The notes below the pieces were generated by a model. It searched no databases, was not told where the DNA came from, and worked only from the letters and a program-made list of their open reading frames with translations. This document shows positions 8,684 through 17,906 of a stretch of 64,000 bases of DNA, piece by piece. The stretch's first letter is position 1; the number at the start of each line of letters is the position of its first letter. Location: positions 620,001 to 684,000 of the forward strand of contig CAVZVZ010000005.1 in assembly GCA_963778895.1 (NCBI GenBank), read 5' to 3'. Source of the DNA: CAVZVZ01 sp963778895. Lineage in GTDB: Bacteria; Actinomycetota; Acidimicrobiia; Acidimicrobiales; Acidimicrobilacustridaceae. The translations under genes were made by a program, and so were the position numbers.

Positions 8684-9131
8684 TCACGCCGCGCTGCTCC
8701 CGGGCTCACCCTCGCGGCGCACCCGATCGATCTCGTCGGCCAGTTCGAAGTCCGGGGCCACTCCTTCGTCGAACTCCAGAGGACGCATGGCCAGGTCGAT
8801 CGCGCACCAGATCGTCCGCGAGAACGGGAAGAACAGCAGCGGCACGACGAGTGCGCCGATCACCGTGAGCACGGTGAGAGCGAAGCATCGGCGGATTCGG
8901 GTACGTGACCGCGACACCGACGACGAGGATGAGCACCACCACCGACTGCGCCACACAGATGTTGAGGAACCACGACCCGAGCCAGTGCCCGGGAAGCCGT
9001 TGGAATTGCAGACCGCACCGTGGGCACACCGAGCGCATACGCAACCAGGTGCGGAAGAGGTGGCCCTGCCCGCACACCGGGCAGTGCTTGCCGATCCCTC
9101 GCCGCAGGACGGTCGCAGTCGTCAGCGCCAC
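8684..9131 (-). CDS. DUF983 zinc-ribbon membrane protein, one frameshift
   Basis: About 148 residues after restoration. N-terminal zinc ribbon CPVCGQGHLF and CPRCGLQF, then two membrane helices and the family end LLFFPFSRTIWCAIDLAMRPLE. The frame breaks near 8881-8890, where one extra base separates VAVTYPNPPM from FALTVLTVIG. With that base removed, the spacing between the conserved VT and the LFFPFS motif equals that of the intact paralog at 48870-49286. Start is uncertain: GTG 9131 or GTG 9146. Function is unknown, but in this window both copies neighbour acyl-CoA dehydrogenases. Confidence 0.7.
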
Positions 9132-9190
9132 GCGCTCATTGTGCACCCACGAAACGCTCGCCGTGGTGCAGAAGGTCTGGCGGGGTGTGC

Positions 9191-10166
9191 TCAGGCGAAA
9201 GCGGTGTCGAGGAGGTCGGCCATCATGTCGGCGCAGTCCTCCCGCGAACCGAAGAGGGGCTCGAGGGCGTAGGCCCGCTTGAAGAAGAGGTGGGCGTCGA
9301 CCTCCCACGTGTAGCCCATGCCTCCATGGACCTGTATACAGCTCTTGCCGTTGCCGACGCCGGCTTCGGCCGCTGTGAGCTTGGCCGCGGCCACGGCCCG
9401 CTCGACTGACCCGACGCCCGGATCGTCGATGGTCACGCCGGCGGCGTAGACGGCACTGCGAGCCAACTCGGTGCGGGTGAACATGTCCGCGAGCAAGTGC
9501 TTCACGGCCTGGAACGCGCCGATGGGCTTGTCGAACTGCACGCGCTCCTTGGCGTAGGCCACTGCCAGATCCGTCGCGGCCTCGGACAAGCCGAGTAGTA
9601 GACCCGACACGAGCGCCGCACCCTGCAACCGAAGAGCGCGCACGCCCTCGGCGTCGAGCACTCGCTCGCCCCGTGGGAGATCGCCGACGACCCGGCTGAC
9701 GGGCGTGAGTGGATCGAGCGGATTCACCACGGCTTCGGCCGTGATGCTCGCCGCCGCGGGCGACCCACGCGCCGTCGTCGTCCACGATCACGACCTGGTC
9801 GAGCGATTCGAAGTGCTCGATCAGCAGCGACGGATCGTCGCGCTCGATCCCGCCGACGATCACCTCACCACTCGCAGCGCCGTCGACGAGTCCCGCGACG
9901 AGATGGGTCCATACCAGCGGACCGGGCACCAACGCGCGGCCGAGCTCCTCGAAGACGAGCACCGCGTCGGCCCAACCCAGCTCGATGCCACCATCGCTCT
10001 CAGGTAGTCGCAACGCGAACACGCCCATGTCGGCCAGCTCGCGCCACGAGCTGCGATCGATGCCGCTCTCGAGGGCGCGCACGGTCGCGATGTCGAATCG
10101 GCCCGCGCAGAAGTTGCGCAGACCCTCCTGCAGCGCGAGTTGGTCATCGGTCAGCTCGAAATGCAT
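9191..10166 (-). CDS. Acyl-CoA dehydrogenase, small-subunit type (FadE27/29-like), frameshift
   Basis: About 324 residues after restoration, shorter than typical ACADs. N-terminal half MHFELTDDQLALQEGLR to DDDGAWVA and C-terminal half from ASITAEAVVNPLDP, which carries RVQFDKPIGAFQAVKH and QVHGGMGYTWE. Removing one base of the GGG at 9758-9760 joins them as AWVAAAASITAEA. It follows the 394-residue ACAD by 57 bases. In sterol side-chain catabolism such adjacent long and short ACADs form alpha2beta2 heterotetramers (FadE26-27, FadE28-29) with one active site per heterodimer; that arrangement is inferred here. Confidence 0.8.
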
Positions 10167-10223
10167 GTGCTTACTCCCGCCTCCGTCCGACAACAAGGGT
10201 CGCAACAGGAACGATCATCACAT

Positions 10224-11408
10224 CTAGCCCTTGGGGAGGCCGAGGATGCGCTCGGCGATGATGTTGCGTTGGATCTGGCTCGTACCGGCGGCGATGGTGA
10301 ACGACGTCGAGCGAAGTCGCTCCTCGACGAACTCACTCGAACCCAGGTCGCCCACGTCGTCGCGGGACAGACCGGCTCGGGCGAGCACTCGCATCGCGAC
10401 CTCGGTGATGCGTTGCATCAGCTCGGTGTAATAGACCTTCACCGCGCTACTCGCGGGTCCGGGAACGCCGTCGCGCTCGGCCTGGGCGAGGTTGCGCTTC
10501 GTCATCGCCCAGAGCGCGTCCATCTCGGCCTGCATGTGACCGATGTCGCGACGAAGATCAACGTCGTCCCATGCGGTTGCGGACCTCCGGGTGACCTTCT
10601 TGGCCATTCGCACCAGGTCACCGATCATGCGGTTGGTCTCGACGAGATCCGAGATGAACCCCGTGCCGCGTTCGAAACTGAAGGTGACCATGGCGATACG
10701 CCAGCCTTCGTTCTCGTCGCCGACACGCTGGCTCACGGGCACCCGTACTCCGTCGAAGAACACCTCGCTGAACTCGGTCGAGCCCACGATCGTCTTCAGT
10801 GGTCGGATCTCGATGCCGGGTAGGTCCATGGGGACGATCAGCCAAGTGATGCCCTTGTGCTTGGGTGCGCTCGGGTCCGTGCGCACCAACATCTCGCAGT
10901 AGTCGGCCACCTGCGCGAACGACGTCCAGATCTTCTGGCCGGTGATGACGTACTCGTCACCATCGCGTACGGCCTTGCACTGGAGCGACGCGAGATCGGA
11001 ACCGGCGGCGGGCTCGGAGAAGCCCTGGCACCACACCTCGTCACCGCGCAAGATGCGCGGCAGGTGTTGCTGCTTTTGCTCCTCGCTGGCTTCACTCATG
11101 ATCGTCGGGCCCGCGTGCATCAGGCCGACGAAGTTCACCCCGACGTACGGAGCCCCGGCGAGGGTTGTCTCCTCGAGGTAGATGAGCTGCTCGGTGAGCG
11201 TCGCGCCCCGACCGCCGTACTCCTGCGGCCAGTTGATTCCCGCGTACCCGGCGGTGTGCAGTTTCTGCTGCCAGCCGGTGTCGTACTCGAGCCGTGCCGC
11301 CCAGTCGTCGTGGGCGGGCTTGGGCGGCAGCTCGGCGAGCGCGCCGCCGAGCCACTCCCGCAGCTCCTTGCGGAACTGCTCTTCGGCTTCGGTGTAACGG
11401 AGATCCAC
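10224..11408 (-). CDS. Acyl-CoA dehydrogenase, large-subunit type (FadE26/28-like)
   Basis: 394 residues, complete. Motifs: WPQEYGGRGATLTEQ, FAD-binding VWCQGFSEPAAGSDLASL, ITGQKIWTSFAQ, substrate loop EFSEVFFDGVRVP, and the C-terminal AAGTSQIQRNIIAERILGLPKG. It catalyses alpha,beta-dehydrogenation of an acyl-CoA. It is the first gene of a minus-strand run with the short ACAD, DUF983 and thioesterase. The 175-base upstream gap, shared with the divergent SHOCT gene, shows no KstR-like palindrome, so control may differ from the other ACADs here. Confidence 0.85.
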   Translation of the reverse strand: MDLRYTEAEEQFRKELREWLGGALAELPPKPAHDDWAARLEYDTGWQQKLHTAGYAGINWPQEYGGRGATLTEQLIYLEETTLAGAPYVGVNFVGLMHAGPTIMSEASEEQKQQHLPRILRGDEVWCQGFSEPAAGSDLASLQCKAVRDGDEYVITGQKIWTSFAQVADYCEMLVRTDPSAPKHKGITWLIVPMDLPGIEIRPLKTIVGSTEFSEVFFDGVRVPVSQRVGDENEGWRIAMVTFSFERGTGFISDLVETNRMIGDLVRMAKKVTRRSATAWDDVDLRRDIGHMQAEMDALWAMTKRNLAQAERDGVPGPASSAVKVYYTELMQRITEVAMRVLARAGLSRDDVGDLGSSEFVEERLRSTSFTIAAGTSQIQRNIIAERILGLPKG

Positions 11409-11583
11409 TCGGGCTGATGCTCCTCGGGCGTGACCAAATCTGACGCCACGTTAGATGTCGCTGTACGTGGGGGTGCAATCCAGCGCGTCATCATCCTTTC
11501 GCCGTCCTATTCGGGACTTTCGGCCGTGGGCATCGATCCGCTGGCGACGTTCACTGGAGTCACCAACGGAGGTAGCACGCAGG

Positions 11584-11835
11584 ATGTATTGGACCGATGG
11601 CGCATGGGGATGGGGTGCCTGGCTGTTCATGGCCCTCTCCGTAGCCGTGTTCTGCGGACTGATCGCTTGGGTCGTGATGATGGTGCTGCGTTCGACGTCC
11701 CCGCTGTCGAGCGAATGGCGGTCCGACCCGGAGGCAGTACTCGCCGATCGCTTCGCAAGCGGTGAGATCGACGAGGCCGAGTATCGACAGAGCATCGCCA
11801 CGCTTCGAGAGCACCGTTCCGAGGCGAACACCTAG
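11584..11835 (+). CDS. SHOCT-domain small membrane protein
   Basis: 83 residues. One membrane helix (about residues 11-33, AWLFMALSVAVFCGLIAWVV) after a Trp/Gly-rich start, then a C-terminal SHOCT motif: DPEAVLADRFASGEIDEAEYRQ. SHOCT segments are short oligomerisation elements. I start at ATG 11584 because GGAGG lies 11 bases upstream and the protein then has the compact MYWTDGAWGWG N-terminus usual for this family; the frame stays open further 5' but that part looks non-coding. Function unknown, likely envelope related. Confidence 0.75.
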   Translation: MYWTDGAWGWGAWLFMALSVAVFCGLIAWVVMMVLRSTSPLSSEWRSDPEAVLADRFASGEIDEAEYRQSIATLREHRSEANT

Positions 11836-11865
11836 ATCACGCGAGGGTGGTCGGTTCTTGATGCT

Positions 11866-13596
11866 TTAGTGACCACTACCGCGGGCGAGGCACGCGGTGA
11901 CCGCGGCTTGAGTGGTAGGAAAGAAATTCTCCGCTCCGATGACAGTGGTCAATTCCATTGCGTCGAACTGTTCGCGAAGGTGAGTCTTCAATCGAGCGAT
12001 GACGAGCGTTATGCCTTCGGCTCGGAGAGCGAGCGCAAGAGTTCGCACCGCCTCGCCACCCGACGCATCGATGTCATTCATCGCCTCTGCGTCGAGCACG
12101 ACATCGTGGGTGTCAGTGGTGGCTCCGGCAATCGCCTCGTGGACGCGGGCTTTGAAATAGGAGGCGTCGGCGAAGAAGATACCGCCGTCGATTCGATAGA
12201 CGACCACGCCAGGGGTGACGCGCGCGCTGCGGTGCACGGACACGTCGGCATAGCGATCCAGTCGCTCGACCCAACCGAGCACAGCGTCGTGGGGTTGGGC
12301 GCGTCGGGAGACGGTGTCGATGATCGACATCGCAACCGCGATGAGCAACGCCTCCAGAACCCCGATGGTGATCACTCCGACGAAGGTCACCACCGCGATG
12401 ATGACCTGGCTTCGTCCAGCGCGGGCCAGGTTCCGCCAATCCGCCGGCTGAATCAACCCGATGGCCGCGGCGACGATCACCGCGCCGAGACACGCGGTGG
12501 GCAACTTGCCGACCGGTTCGGTCAGGAACAGCAGCACGAGGGCGACGACGACCGCCGCGATGACGCCGACCAGTTGGGTGCGGCCGCCGATCTGGTCGTT
12601 CACCGCGGTACACGATCCACTGGCACCCACCGGGAAACCTTGTGTCACCCCCGCCGCCAGGTTGGCACCACCCATGGCAACCAGCTCCTGATTCGCGTCG
12701 ACATGTTGACGATGCCGTCCCGCGAACGATCGGGCCGTCAAGATGGCATCGGCGTATCCGACAGCGAACATCCCGAGCGCGGCGGGCAGCAGATGCGCGA
12801 GGTCGTCGACCCCGACGCTCGGCCAGGCGAAGCTCGGCAAACCCGAGGGGATGTAGCCGACGACGGCGACGCCCTGGCCCGCCAAGTCGAGATAAGCGGA
12901 CGCGGCGATACCGCCGACGACGACGATCAGAGCCGCAGGCAGTCTCGGCGCGAGCCATCGCAGCAGCAGAACCGTGGCCAGCGACACAAGTCCGACGATC
13001 AGCGTCGGACCGTCCGCGCTGCCGAGCTCACGGAAGAACTCACCGAGTTGTGGGATCGGATCGCTCGCGTCGATCGACATGCCGGTGATCTTCTCGAGCT
13101 GACCGACGATGAGGACGACCGCGACGCCATGGAGGTAGCCGACCAGCACGGCCAGGGAGAAGTAGTCGGAGATCCATCCCAGCCGCAGCACGCGCGCCAC
13201 CAAAGCGATCCCGCCGACGAGCACGGCCGTCATCGCCGCGAGCGCGGCATAACGGCTCGGGTCGTCACCGCCGACCAACGGCGCGACGGCCCCGGCCACC
13301 ATGATCGCCAAGGTGCCTTCGGGCCCAACGACAAGCTGGCGCGAAGTGCCGAATGCCGCATAGGCGATCGCCGGTAGCAGCAGGGCGTAGAGCCCTGCGA
13401 CCGGCGAGAGCCCTGCGAGCTGTGCGTAGGCCATCGCGGAGGGGACAGCGAGGGCGGCCACGGTCAGCCCCGCGACCGTGTCAGGTCGCATGGAGTTCGC
13501 CAGATACCCGGGCAGTCGCCGCGTCACCGGGATGACCCGCCCGACAAGCGAGCCACGCACCCGTGGAGCAAACGGATCAGCCGGCGAGACGGACAT
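11866..13596 (-). CDS. SulP-family anion transporter with STAS domain
   Basis: 576 residues. The N-terminal membrane domain (about residues 20-420) has the SulP signature region AVPSAMAYAQLAGLSPVAGLY and the conserved GASGSCTAVNDQIGGRTQ stretch; about 11-12 helices. The C-terminal STAS domain (about 445-560) contains YRIDGGIFFADASYF and the VVLDAEAMNDIDASG loop where anti-sigma antagonists carry the phosphorylated Ser. Likely substrates are sulfate, bicarbonate or another small anion; bicarbonate cannot be excluded. It is divergent from the methyltransferase at 13741 with 144 bases between. Confidence 0.85.
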   Translation of the reverse strand: MSVSPADPFAPRVRGSLVGRVIPVTRRLPGYLANSMRPDTVAGLTVAALAVPSAMAYAQLAGLSPVAGLYALLLPAIAYAAFGTSRQLVVGPEGTLAIMVAGAVAPLVGGDDPSRYAALAAMTAVLVGGIALVARVLRLGWISDYFSLAVLVGYLHGVAVVLIVGQLEKITGMSIDASDPIPQLGEFFRELGSADGPTLIVGLVSLATVLLLRWLAPRLPAALIVVVGGIAASAYLDLAGQGVAVVGYIPSGLPSFAWPSVGVDDLAHLLPAALGMFAVGYADAILTARSFAGRHRQHVDANQELVAMGGANLAAGVTQGFPVGASGSCTAVNDQIGGRTQLVGVIAAVVVALVLLFLTEPVGKLPTACLGAVIVAAAIGLIQPADWRNLARAGRSQVIIAVVTFVGVITIGVLEALLIAVAMSIIDTVSRRAQPHDAVLGWVERLDRYADVSVHRSARVTPGVVVYRIDGGIFFADASYFKARVHEAIAGATTDTHDVVLDAEAMNDIDASGGEAVRTLALALRAEGITLVIARLKTHLREQFDAMELTTVIGAENFFPTTQAAVTACLARGSGH

Positions 13597-13740
13597 ACCT
13601 CAGCCTGACTCCATACCCACGGGTGGGGCATCCTCCAAGGTGGGCGATCTCTGCAGGGATTCGACGGAGCGGTCCGTGCACGACCCTGGCCTGCTGCCTA
13701 CGATCCGTGTCGACCACGAACGTGATCGCAATCGACGACC

Positions 13741-14964
13741 TTGCCCGACATCGACCTGTCCTCGAACACCGTGCTTCAGCTCGCGCCGGGCCTCCGTACG
13801 CGCTGGGATGCCGCGGGCCACGTCCTCGTTGATTCGCCGGTCGGAACAATCCTCGACATCGGGCCGGGAGGCTTCGCGCTGCTGTCGTTGTTCTCACAGC
13901 CTCTGACGTTGGGCGACGCAATCGAGCGACTCGAGGCCGAAAGCGCTGGATCAACAGGCTTCGCGCCGACCATGAGCGTCATCAACATGCTCATCGAGGA
14001 GAGCGCGTTGGTGGTCGCCCAGGCGGGCCACAACCCGACAAGTGGGTGGGCGGACCCCGTCGAACACGCGCGCATGCTCCACGATGAACGAAGAACGGGT
14101 GACTACCTCGCGGCATTGGCCGCGGCGGTACGACCGGGCGACGTCGTGGTCGAGATCGGTACCGGCAGCGGCGTCCTTGCCGTGGCTGCGGCCCGCGCCG
14201 GTGCCCGACACGTCTATGCCGTCGAGGCCAGCGACATCGCCGGCGTCGCCGAGAAGGTGTTCGAGATCAATGGCGTCGCGGACCGCGTGACCCTGCTGCC
14301 GGGTTGGTCGAGGCAGATCGAGCTGCCCGAGCCGGCCGACGTACTGGTGGCCGAGGTCATCGGCAACGAGCCGTTCGAGGAGGAGATCCTCGAGACAACG
14401 CTCGATGCCCGTCGCCGTTTGCTCAAGCCGGGTGCGCGGCTGCTCCCGCATGCGCTCACGCTGTTCGCTCGCCCCGTCGTTTTGCCGCAGGCCGAGATGC
14501 GTCAGCGCGTGTTCGGGCGGGCATCCGTCCAGCGATGGCAGGACCAGTACGGCATCGACTTCGGGCCGCTCCTCGATGCGGCGACCGCGGAGCCCCTGCA
14601 CACAGTCACTGAGGGCGAGGTCGTCGCCACCTGGCCACAGGCGGGGAGTCCCGTCGTGCTTGCCTCGGTCGACCTCTCGACCTTTGACGAGCCATCGCTG
14701 CGCGCGACCGCCGACCTCATCGTCGATCCGCCGGGTGCGGTCAACGCCGTCGCCATCACGTTTCGCGCCGATCTGCACGGTGTCATCGCGCACACCCTCG
14801 ATCCGTGGAAATGGCCAGAGTCGAGCTGGGCCACGTCGGTATGGGTTCTCCCCGACCCGTTGGAGGTTGGACCCGGATCCGTCCTTCGGGTGCACTACCA
14901 CCGCCGCGTCGCGGGCATTGCGGACGGGCTCACCTGCGAGGTTGTCGGTCGCGACTCGAGCTGA
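13741..14964 (+). CDS. PRMT-like methyltransferase with N-terminal PqqD-like domain
   Basis: 407 residues from TTG 13741; GTG 13771 is an alternative and neither has a clear ribosome site. Residues about 10-95 look like a PqqD-type peptide-binding winged domain (VLQLAPGLRTRWD, GPGGFALLSLFS, then a closing helix before EESALV). Residues about 110-400 form a protein-arginine-methyltransferase-like fold: SAM motif VVEIGTGSGVLAVAAA, the acidic VEAS strand, and the double-Glu loop VAEVIGNEPFEEE that matches the PRMT active-site hairpin, followed by a beta-barrel. Substrate unknown. The N-terminal domain would suggest a peptide or protein target, which is inference. SHOCT and SnoaL-like genes follow on the same strand. 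Confidence 0.7.
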   Translation: MPDIDLSSNTVLQLAPGLRTRWDAAGHVLVDSPVGTILDIGPGGFALLSLFSQPLTLGDAIERLEAESAGSTGFAPTMSVINMLIEESALVVAQAGHNPTSGWADPVEHARMLHDERRTGDYLAALAAAVRPGDVVVEIGTGSGVLAVAAARAGARHVYAVEASDIAGVAEKVFEINGVADRVTLLPGWSRQIELPEPADVLVAEVIGNEPFEEEILETTLDARRRLLKPGARLLPHALTLFARPVVLPQAEMRQRVFGRASVQRWQDQYGIDFGPLLDAATAEPLHTVTEGEVVATWPQAGSPVVLASVDLSTFDEPSLRATADLIVDPPGAVNAVAITFRADLHGVIAHTLDPWKWPESSWATSVWVLPDPLEVGPGSVLRVHYHRRVAGIADGLTCEVVGRDSS

Positions 14965-15087
14965 GCGAATCACCCGATCCGTACGATGCTGGCTTTGCTG
15001 GTCGTTCGTAGGGTCACCGAAGTAGGTCGTCCACGTCGTGCCCGCACGGCGTTGCTGACCAGGTAGCCCACACGACAGGAGGCAGCC

Positions 15088-15357
15088 ATGGGGATGGTGC
15101 GTCGGAGAACTCGCCGCCGGACGATGATGGTCGCCGGCGGCCTCGCCTATGAGCGGGGCAAGAACGCCGCTCGCGACGAGCAATACGAAGGCGAGCAGGG
15201 CTACGACCAGCAGCCTCCCCCACCGGCTCCGCCGCCTCCTGCGCCGAGCGCAGACGACGCGACGGGCGAGCTCGAACGCCTCGCGTCGTTGCACGGATCC
15301 GGTGTGCTGTCCGACGACGAGTTCGCCGCCGCCAAGGCGAAGGTCCTCGGCATGTAG
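15088..15357 (+). CDS. Small SHOCT-domain protein
   Basis: 89 residues. Very basic start (MGMVRRRTRRR), a Gly-containing stretch and a Pro-rich linker of about 15 residues, then a SHOCT motif GELERLASLHGSGVLSDDEFAAAKAKVL. A strong AGGAGG lies 5 bases before the ATG. This basic-linker-SHOCT form is widespread in actinobacteria. It lies between the PRMT-like methyltransferase and the SnoaL-like gene on the same strand. Function unknown. Confidence 0.75.
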   Translation: MGMVRRRTRRRTMMVAGGLAYERGKNAARDEQYEGEQGYDQQPPPPAPPPPAPSADDATGELERLASLHGSGVLSDDEFAAAKAKVLGM

Positions 15358-15407
15358 CTGGGGCTGAACCACGTGCCCGCCGCTGATCCGAGGCCAAAGG
15401 AGAAGTC

Positions 15408-15836
15408 ATGACAAAGAGCACCCGTGACGACGTCTTGCGTCGTGCCATCAAGACCTGCATCCAACCCGATGACGCGGCCATCGCCGACCTCGGGACCGTG
15501 TTCACCGACGACGTCACGGTGTGGTCGCCGAACATGTTGGCCACCGGCCTCGCCGACCTTGCGGAGAACCTGGCGTTCCGCGAGGTGGCGTTCTCCAACG
15601 TCGACATCCAGTTCGATTCGGTCAACGTCTTCGGCAGTAGAGGCTTGGCCGAGTTCCGTGTCTCAGCCACCTTCTCCGGGACATTCCTGATCGACAAGGA
15701 AGTGGCCATCGAACCCAACGGCCACCAACTGCTCCTCGGCGCGGTGGCGGTCGCCGACTTCGACGGCGAGAAGGTCAAGGCCGTTCGCGCCTATTTCGAC
15801 GACACCACGCTCCTCGAGCAAATGCTGGCCGAGTAG
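15408..15836 (+). CDS. SnoaL/NTF2-like protein
   Basis: 142 residues. An NTF2-like cone fold is suggested by the FTDDVTVWSPNM start, the AFREVAFSNVDIQFDSV strand and the end VRAYFDDTTLLEQMLAE, which closely resembles the end of the protein at 26427-27002 (YFDDAALIEQ). Such proteins are small-molecule binding or isomerase-like domains; no catalytic residues can be assigned. AAGGAGAAG lies just before the ATG. It belongs to the plus-strand set 15088-17172. Confidence 0.7.
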   Translation: MTKSTRDDVLRRAIKTCIQPDDAAIADLGTVFTDDVTVWSPNMLATGLADLAENLAFREVAFSNVDIQFDSVNVFGSRGLAEFRVSATFSGTFLIDKEVAIEPNGHQLLLGAVAVADFDGEKVKAVRAYFDDTTLLEQMLAE

Positions 15837-15858
15837 CCCGGCGCGCGGCGGTTTCGCG

Positions 15859-16283
15859 GTGGACGACCCTGCGCCCCTGGTCGTGGAACGCGAGCCCGAT
15901 CGCGCGAAATGGCCCTGCTCGAGGAGCGGCTGGCGGACGCAGCTGTGGCCGCGATCGGGGTCGGTGCCGAGGAGGAATTCGGGATCTTCGTCCGCGACGA
16001 TGATCAACGGGTCGTGGCGGGTACCTCCGGCAGCATTTGGGGCGGGTGTTGTCAGTTGCACGCACTCTGGGTCGACGACTCGCTGCGAGGGCGTGGCTTG
16101 GCGCGATCGCTGATGCTGGAAGCCGAAGCCGAGGCGCGGCGACGCGGTTGCCGACTCGTCATGGGCCTCACGTACGACGCGCTGACCGCCGACTTCTACG
16201 ACCGGTTGGGATACCGAACCGTCGGTGCCATCGAGGACTGCCCGGCCGGCACGACGACACGCTGGTACCGCAAAGACTTGTGA
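15859..16283 (+). CDS. GNAT acetyltransferase, frame interrupted near N-terminus
   Basis: About 141 residues when restored. GTG 15859 starts VDDPAPLVVEREPDRA; one missing base near 15904-15909 then shifts the frame to MALLEERLADAAVAA. The rest is a canonical GNAT: GIFVRDDDQRVVAG strands, GGCCQLHALWVDDSLRGRGLARSL (acetyl-CoA motif A with RGRGLA), and FYDRLGYRTVGAI. If one ignores the first part, ATG 15909 gives a 124-residue protein that lacks the first strand. The substrate is unknown. SDR gene follows after 19 bases. Confidence 0.75.
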
Positions 16284-16302
16284 CAACAGAGGAGAGCATC
16301 AC

Positions 16303-17172
16303 ATGGCTCACGAACCCCACGGCGACCGTGGTGCGGTCGTGGTCACCGGTACATCAACCGGCATAGGCGCAGCGTGCACGCTGCGCCTCGCAAAGAAGGG
16401 ATTTGCTGTCTTCGCCGGCGTTCGGCGCGCGGCCGACGCTGAAGCACTCGTCGAGGAGACATCGGGCGAGGTCAGGCCACTTGTCATGGACATCACCGAC
16501 CCTGGGATGATCGCGGCGGCTGCAGCGGAGGTGGGCCGGGCTGTGGGTGATCGTGGCATCGCCGGCTTGGTGAACAACGCCGGGATCGTCAGGCCCGGTC
16601 CCCTCGAGTTCCAGCCGATGGCGGATGTTCGCACACAGCTCGAGGTCAACCTGTTCGGGCAGATTGCGGTGACCCAGGCTTTCCTTGCTCTGATCCGGCA
16701 GGGGAAGGGTCGACTCGTCAACGTCGGGTCGATCGGCGGCCGGCTGGTGCTCCCGCTGCACGGCGCGTACAGCGCGTCGAAGTTCGCCATGGAGGCCGTG
16801 ACCGACGCGTTCCGTCTCGAGCTGCGGCAGTGGGACATCAACGTCACGCTCGTTGATCCTGGCGGTAGCGCATCGGCGATCTTCGGGAAGACGATCGCCG
16901 CCATCGACGAGATGGAGCGGGGTTTGCACGAACGCGGGATCGATCTCTACGACGACGACATCGCCTCCGTGCGCGCCCTCGTGGAGAAGACGGCCGATGA
17001 GGCCGCACCTGCAGATCACGTCGCGAAGGCGGTCGCAAAGGCGCTCACCGCGAAGCGGCCGAAGACGCGTTACCTCGCGGGGAAGGATGCCCGTGCGATC
17101 GCCTTGATGGCCAAATCACTCCCCGATCATCTCAAGGACATGGCGGTCGCACACGAGGCGAATCTGCCCTGA
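16303..17172 (+). CDS. Short-chain dehydrogenase/reductase
   Basis: 289 residues from ATG 16303, chosen because AGAGGAG lies 7 bases upstream. NAD(P)-binding TGTSTGIGAA, the NNAG motif, catalytic Ser in VGSIGGR, and YSASK with the catalytic Tyr and Lys. The C-terminus is longer than in minimal SDRs and helical, as in retinol-dehydrogenase-like members. It overlaps the end of the convergent flavodoxin gene by 41 bases. Substrate unknown. Confidence 0.85.
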   Translation: MAHEPHGDRGAVVVTGTSTGIGAACTLRLAKKGFAVFAGVRRAADAEALVEETSGEVRPLVMDITDPGMIAAAAAEVGRAVGDRGIAGLVNNAGIVRPGPLEFQPMADVRTQLEVNLFGQIAVTQAFLALIRQGKGRLVNVGSIGGRLVLPLHGAYSASKFAMEAVTDAFRLELRQWDINVTLVDPGGSASAIFGKTIAAIDEMERGLHERGIDLYDDDIASVRALVEKTADEAAPADHVAKAVAKALTAKRPKTRYLAGKDARAIALMAKSLPDHLKDMAVAHEANLP

Positions 17173-17869
17173 TCCGCACTGAACCGCGAAGGGTCGTGCT
17201 CAGTGCCCGCTGGGTGAAGACCTTGTCAGCCACGGCTTCTATGAAGGTCTCCGCCTGCTCTTCGAAACTCACGCGGAGGTTCGGCTTGGGTATCGGAACT
17301 CCCAGAGACCTCCGCTTCTCGACGTCGTGACGCATGTACACGAGCCACGACCACATGGACGTCACTTGGTTGCCGTCGGACACGAAATGCGTGGCGTCGA
17401 TGAAGTGGCCTCCGCTCTTCGTCCCCAGTTGACGGATCGTCTTCAAGTTGTTTTTGTAGTAGCGACGAGAGGTGGAGAACGCGGCAAAGGGGGTCTCGTC
17501 CAGCACGTTCCCCGAGGCGGGGTCCTGCATGTACGAACGCACCGGCATACACGTCGTGAGCCACCACGTCGGTGAGCCGATGACCACCAAGTCGTACTCT
17601 CCGCTGGCTGCCTCCGGCGGTATGCGGATGTCGCCCGTCTTTCGTCGTAGTTGTGCGGGCAACATGCCGAAGATCTTCGCGATCGGCCAACTCATCGGGC
17701 GCTTCGAGAACCTCTTGCCGTAGTGCGCGTCAGGGAACTCGATCGCGGCCTCCGTCACTTCATAGCCCCGCTGCCGCAGCGTATCTGTCATTCTGTCGGC
17801 AACCCGTCGGGTGTTCTGCGTGAACGAGTAGTAAACGAACAACACGTGCGGGACACCGTCGCTCGCCAT
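17132..17869 (-). CDS. Flavodoxin-like NAD(P)H:quinone/FMN protein
   Basis: 245 residues. FMN-binding start VLFVYYSFTQNTRRVADRM (family T/S-x-T-G-N-T loop), GSPTWWLTTCMPVRSYM around the second flavin loop, and an F..FSTSRRYYKNN segment. Likely an FMN-dependent electron carrier or quinone reductase. The last about 20 residues (GSVRIRADSPRVRPPCP) are basic, lie opposite the SDR 3' end and look unlike the family; an undetected indel there is possible. AGGAGG precedes the ATG by 8 bases. It is the last gene of the minus-strand run that begins at 23133. Confidence 0.75.
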   Translation of the reverse strand: MASDGVPHVLFVYYSFTQNTRRVADRMTDTLRQRGYEVTEAAIEFPDAHYGKRFSKRPMSWPIAKIFGMLPAQLRRKTGDIRIPPEAASGEYDLVVIGSPTWWLTTCMPVRSYMQDPASGNVLDETPFAAFSTSRRYYKNNLKTIRQLGTKSGGHFIDATHFVSDGNQVTSMWSWLVYMRHDVEKRRSLGVPIPKPNLRVSFEEQAETFIEAVADKVFTQRALSTTLRGSVRIRADSPRVRPPCP

Positions 17870-17906
17870 GAGCTGGCCTCCTGATCTCTATCGGCGGGCC
17901 CGCGAC

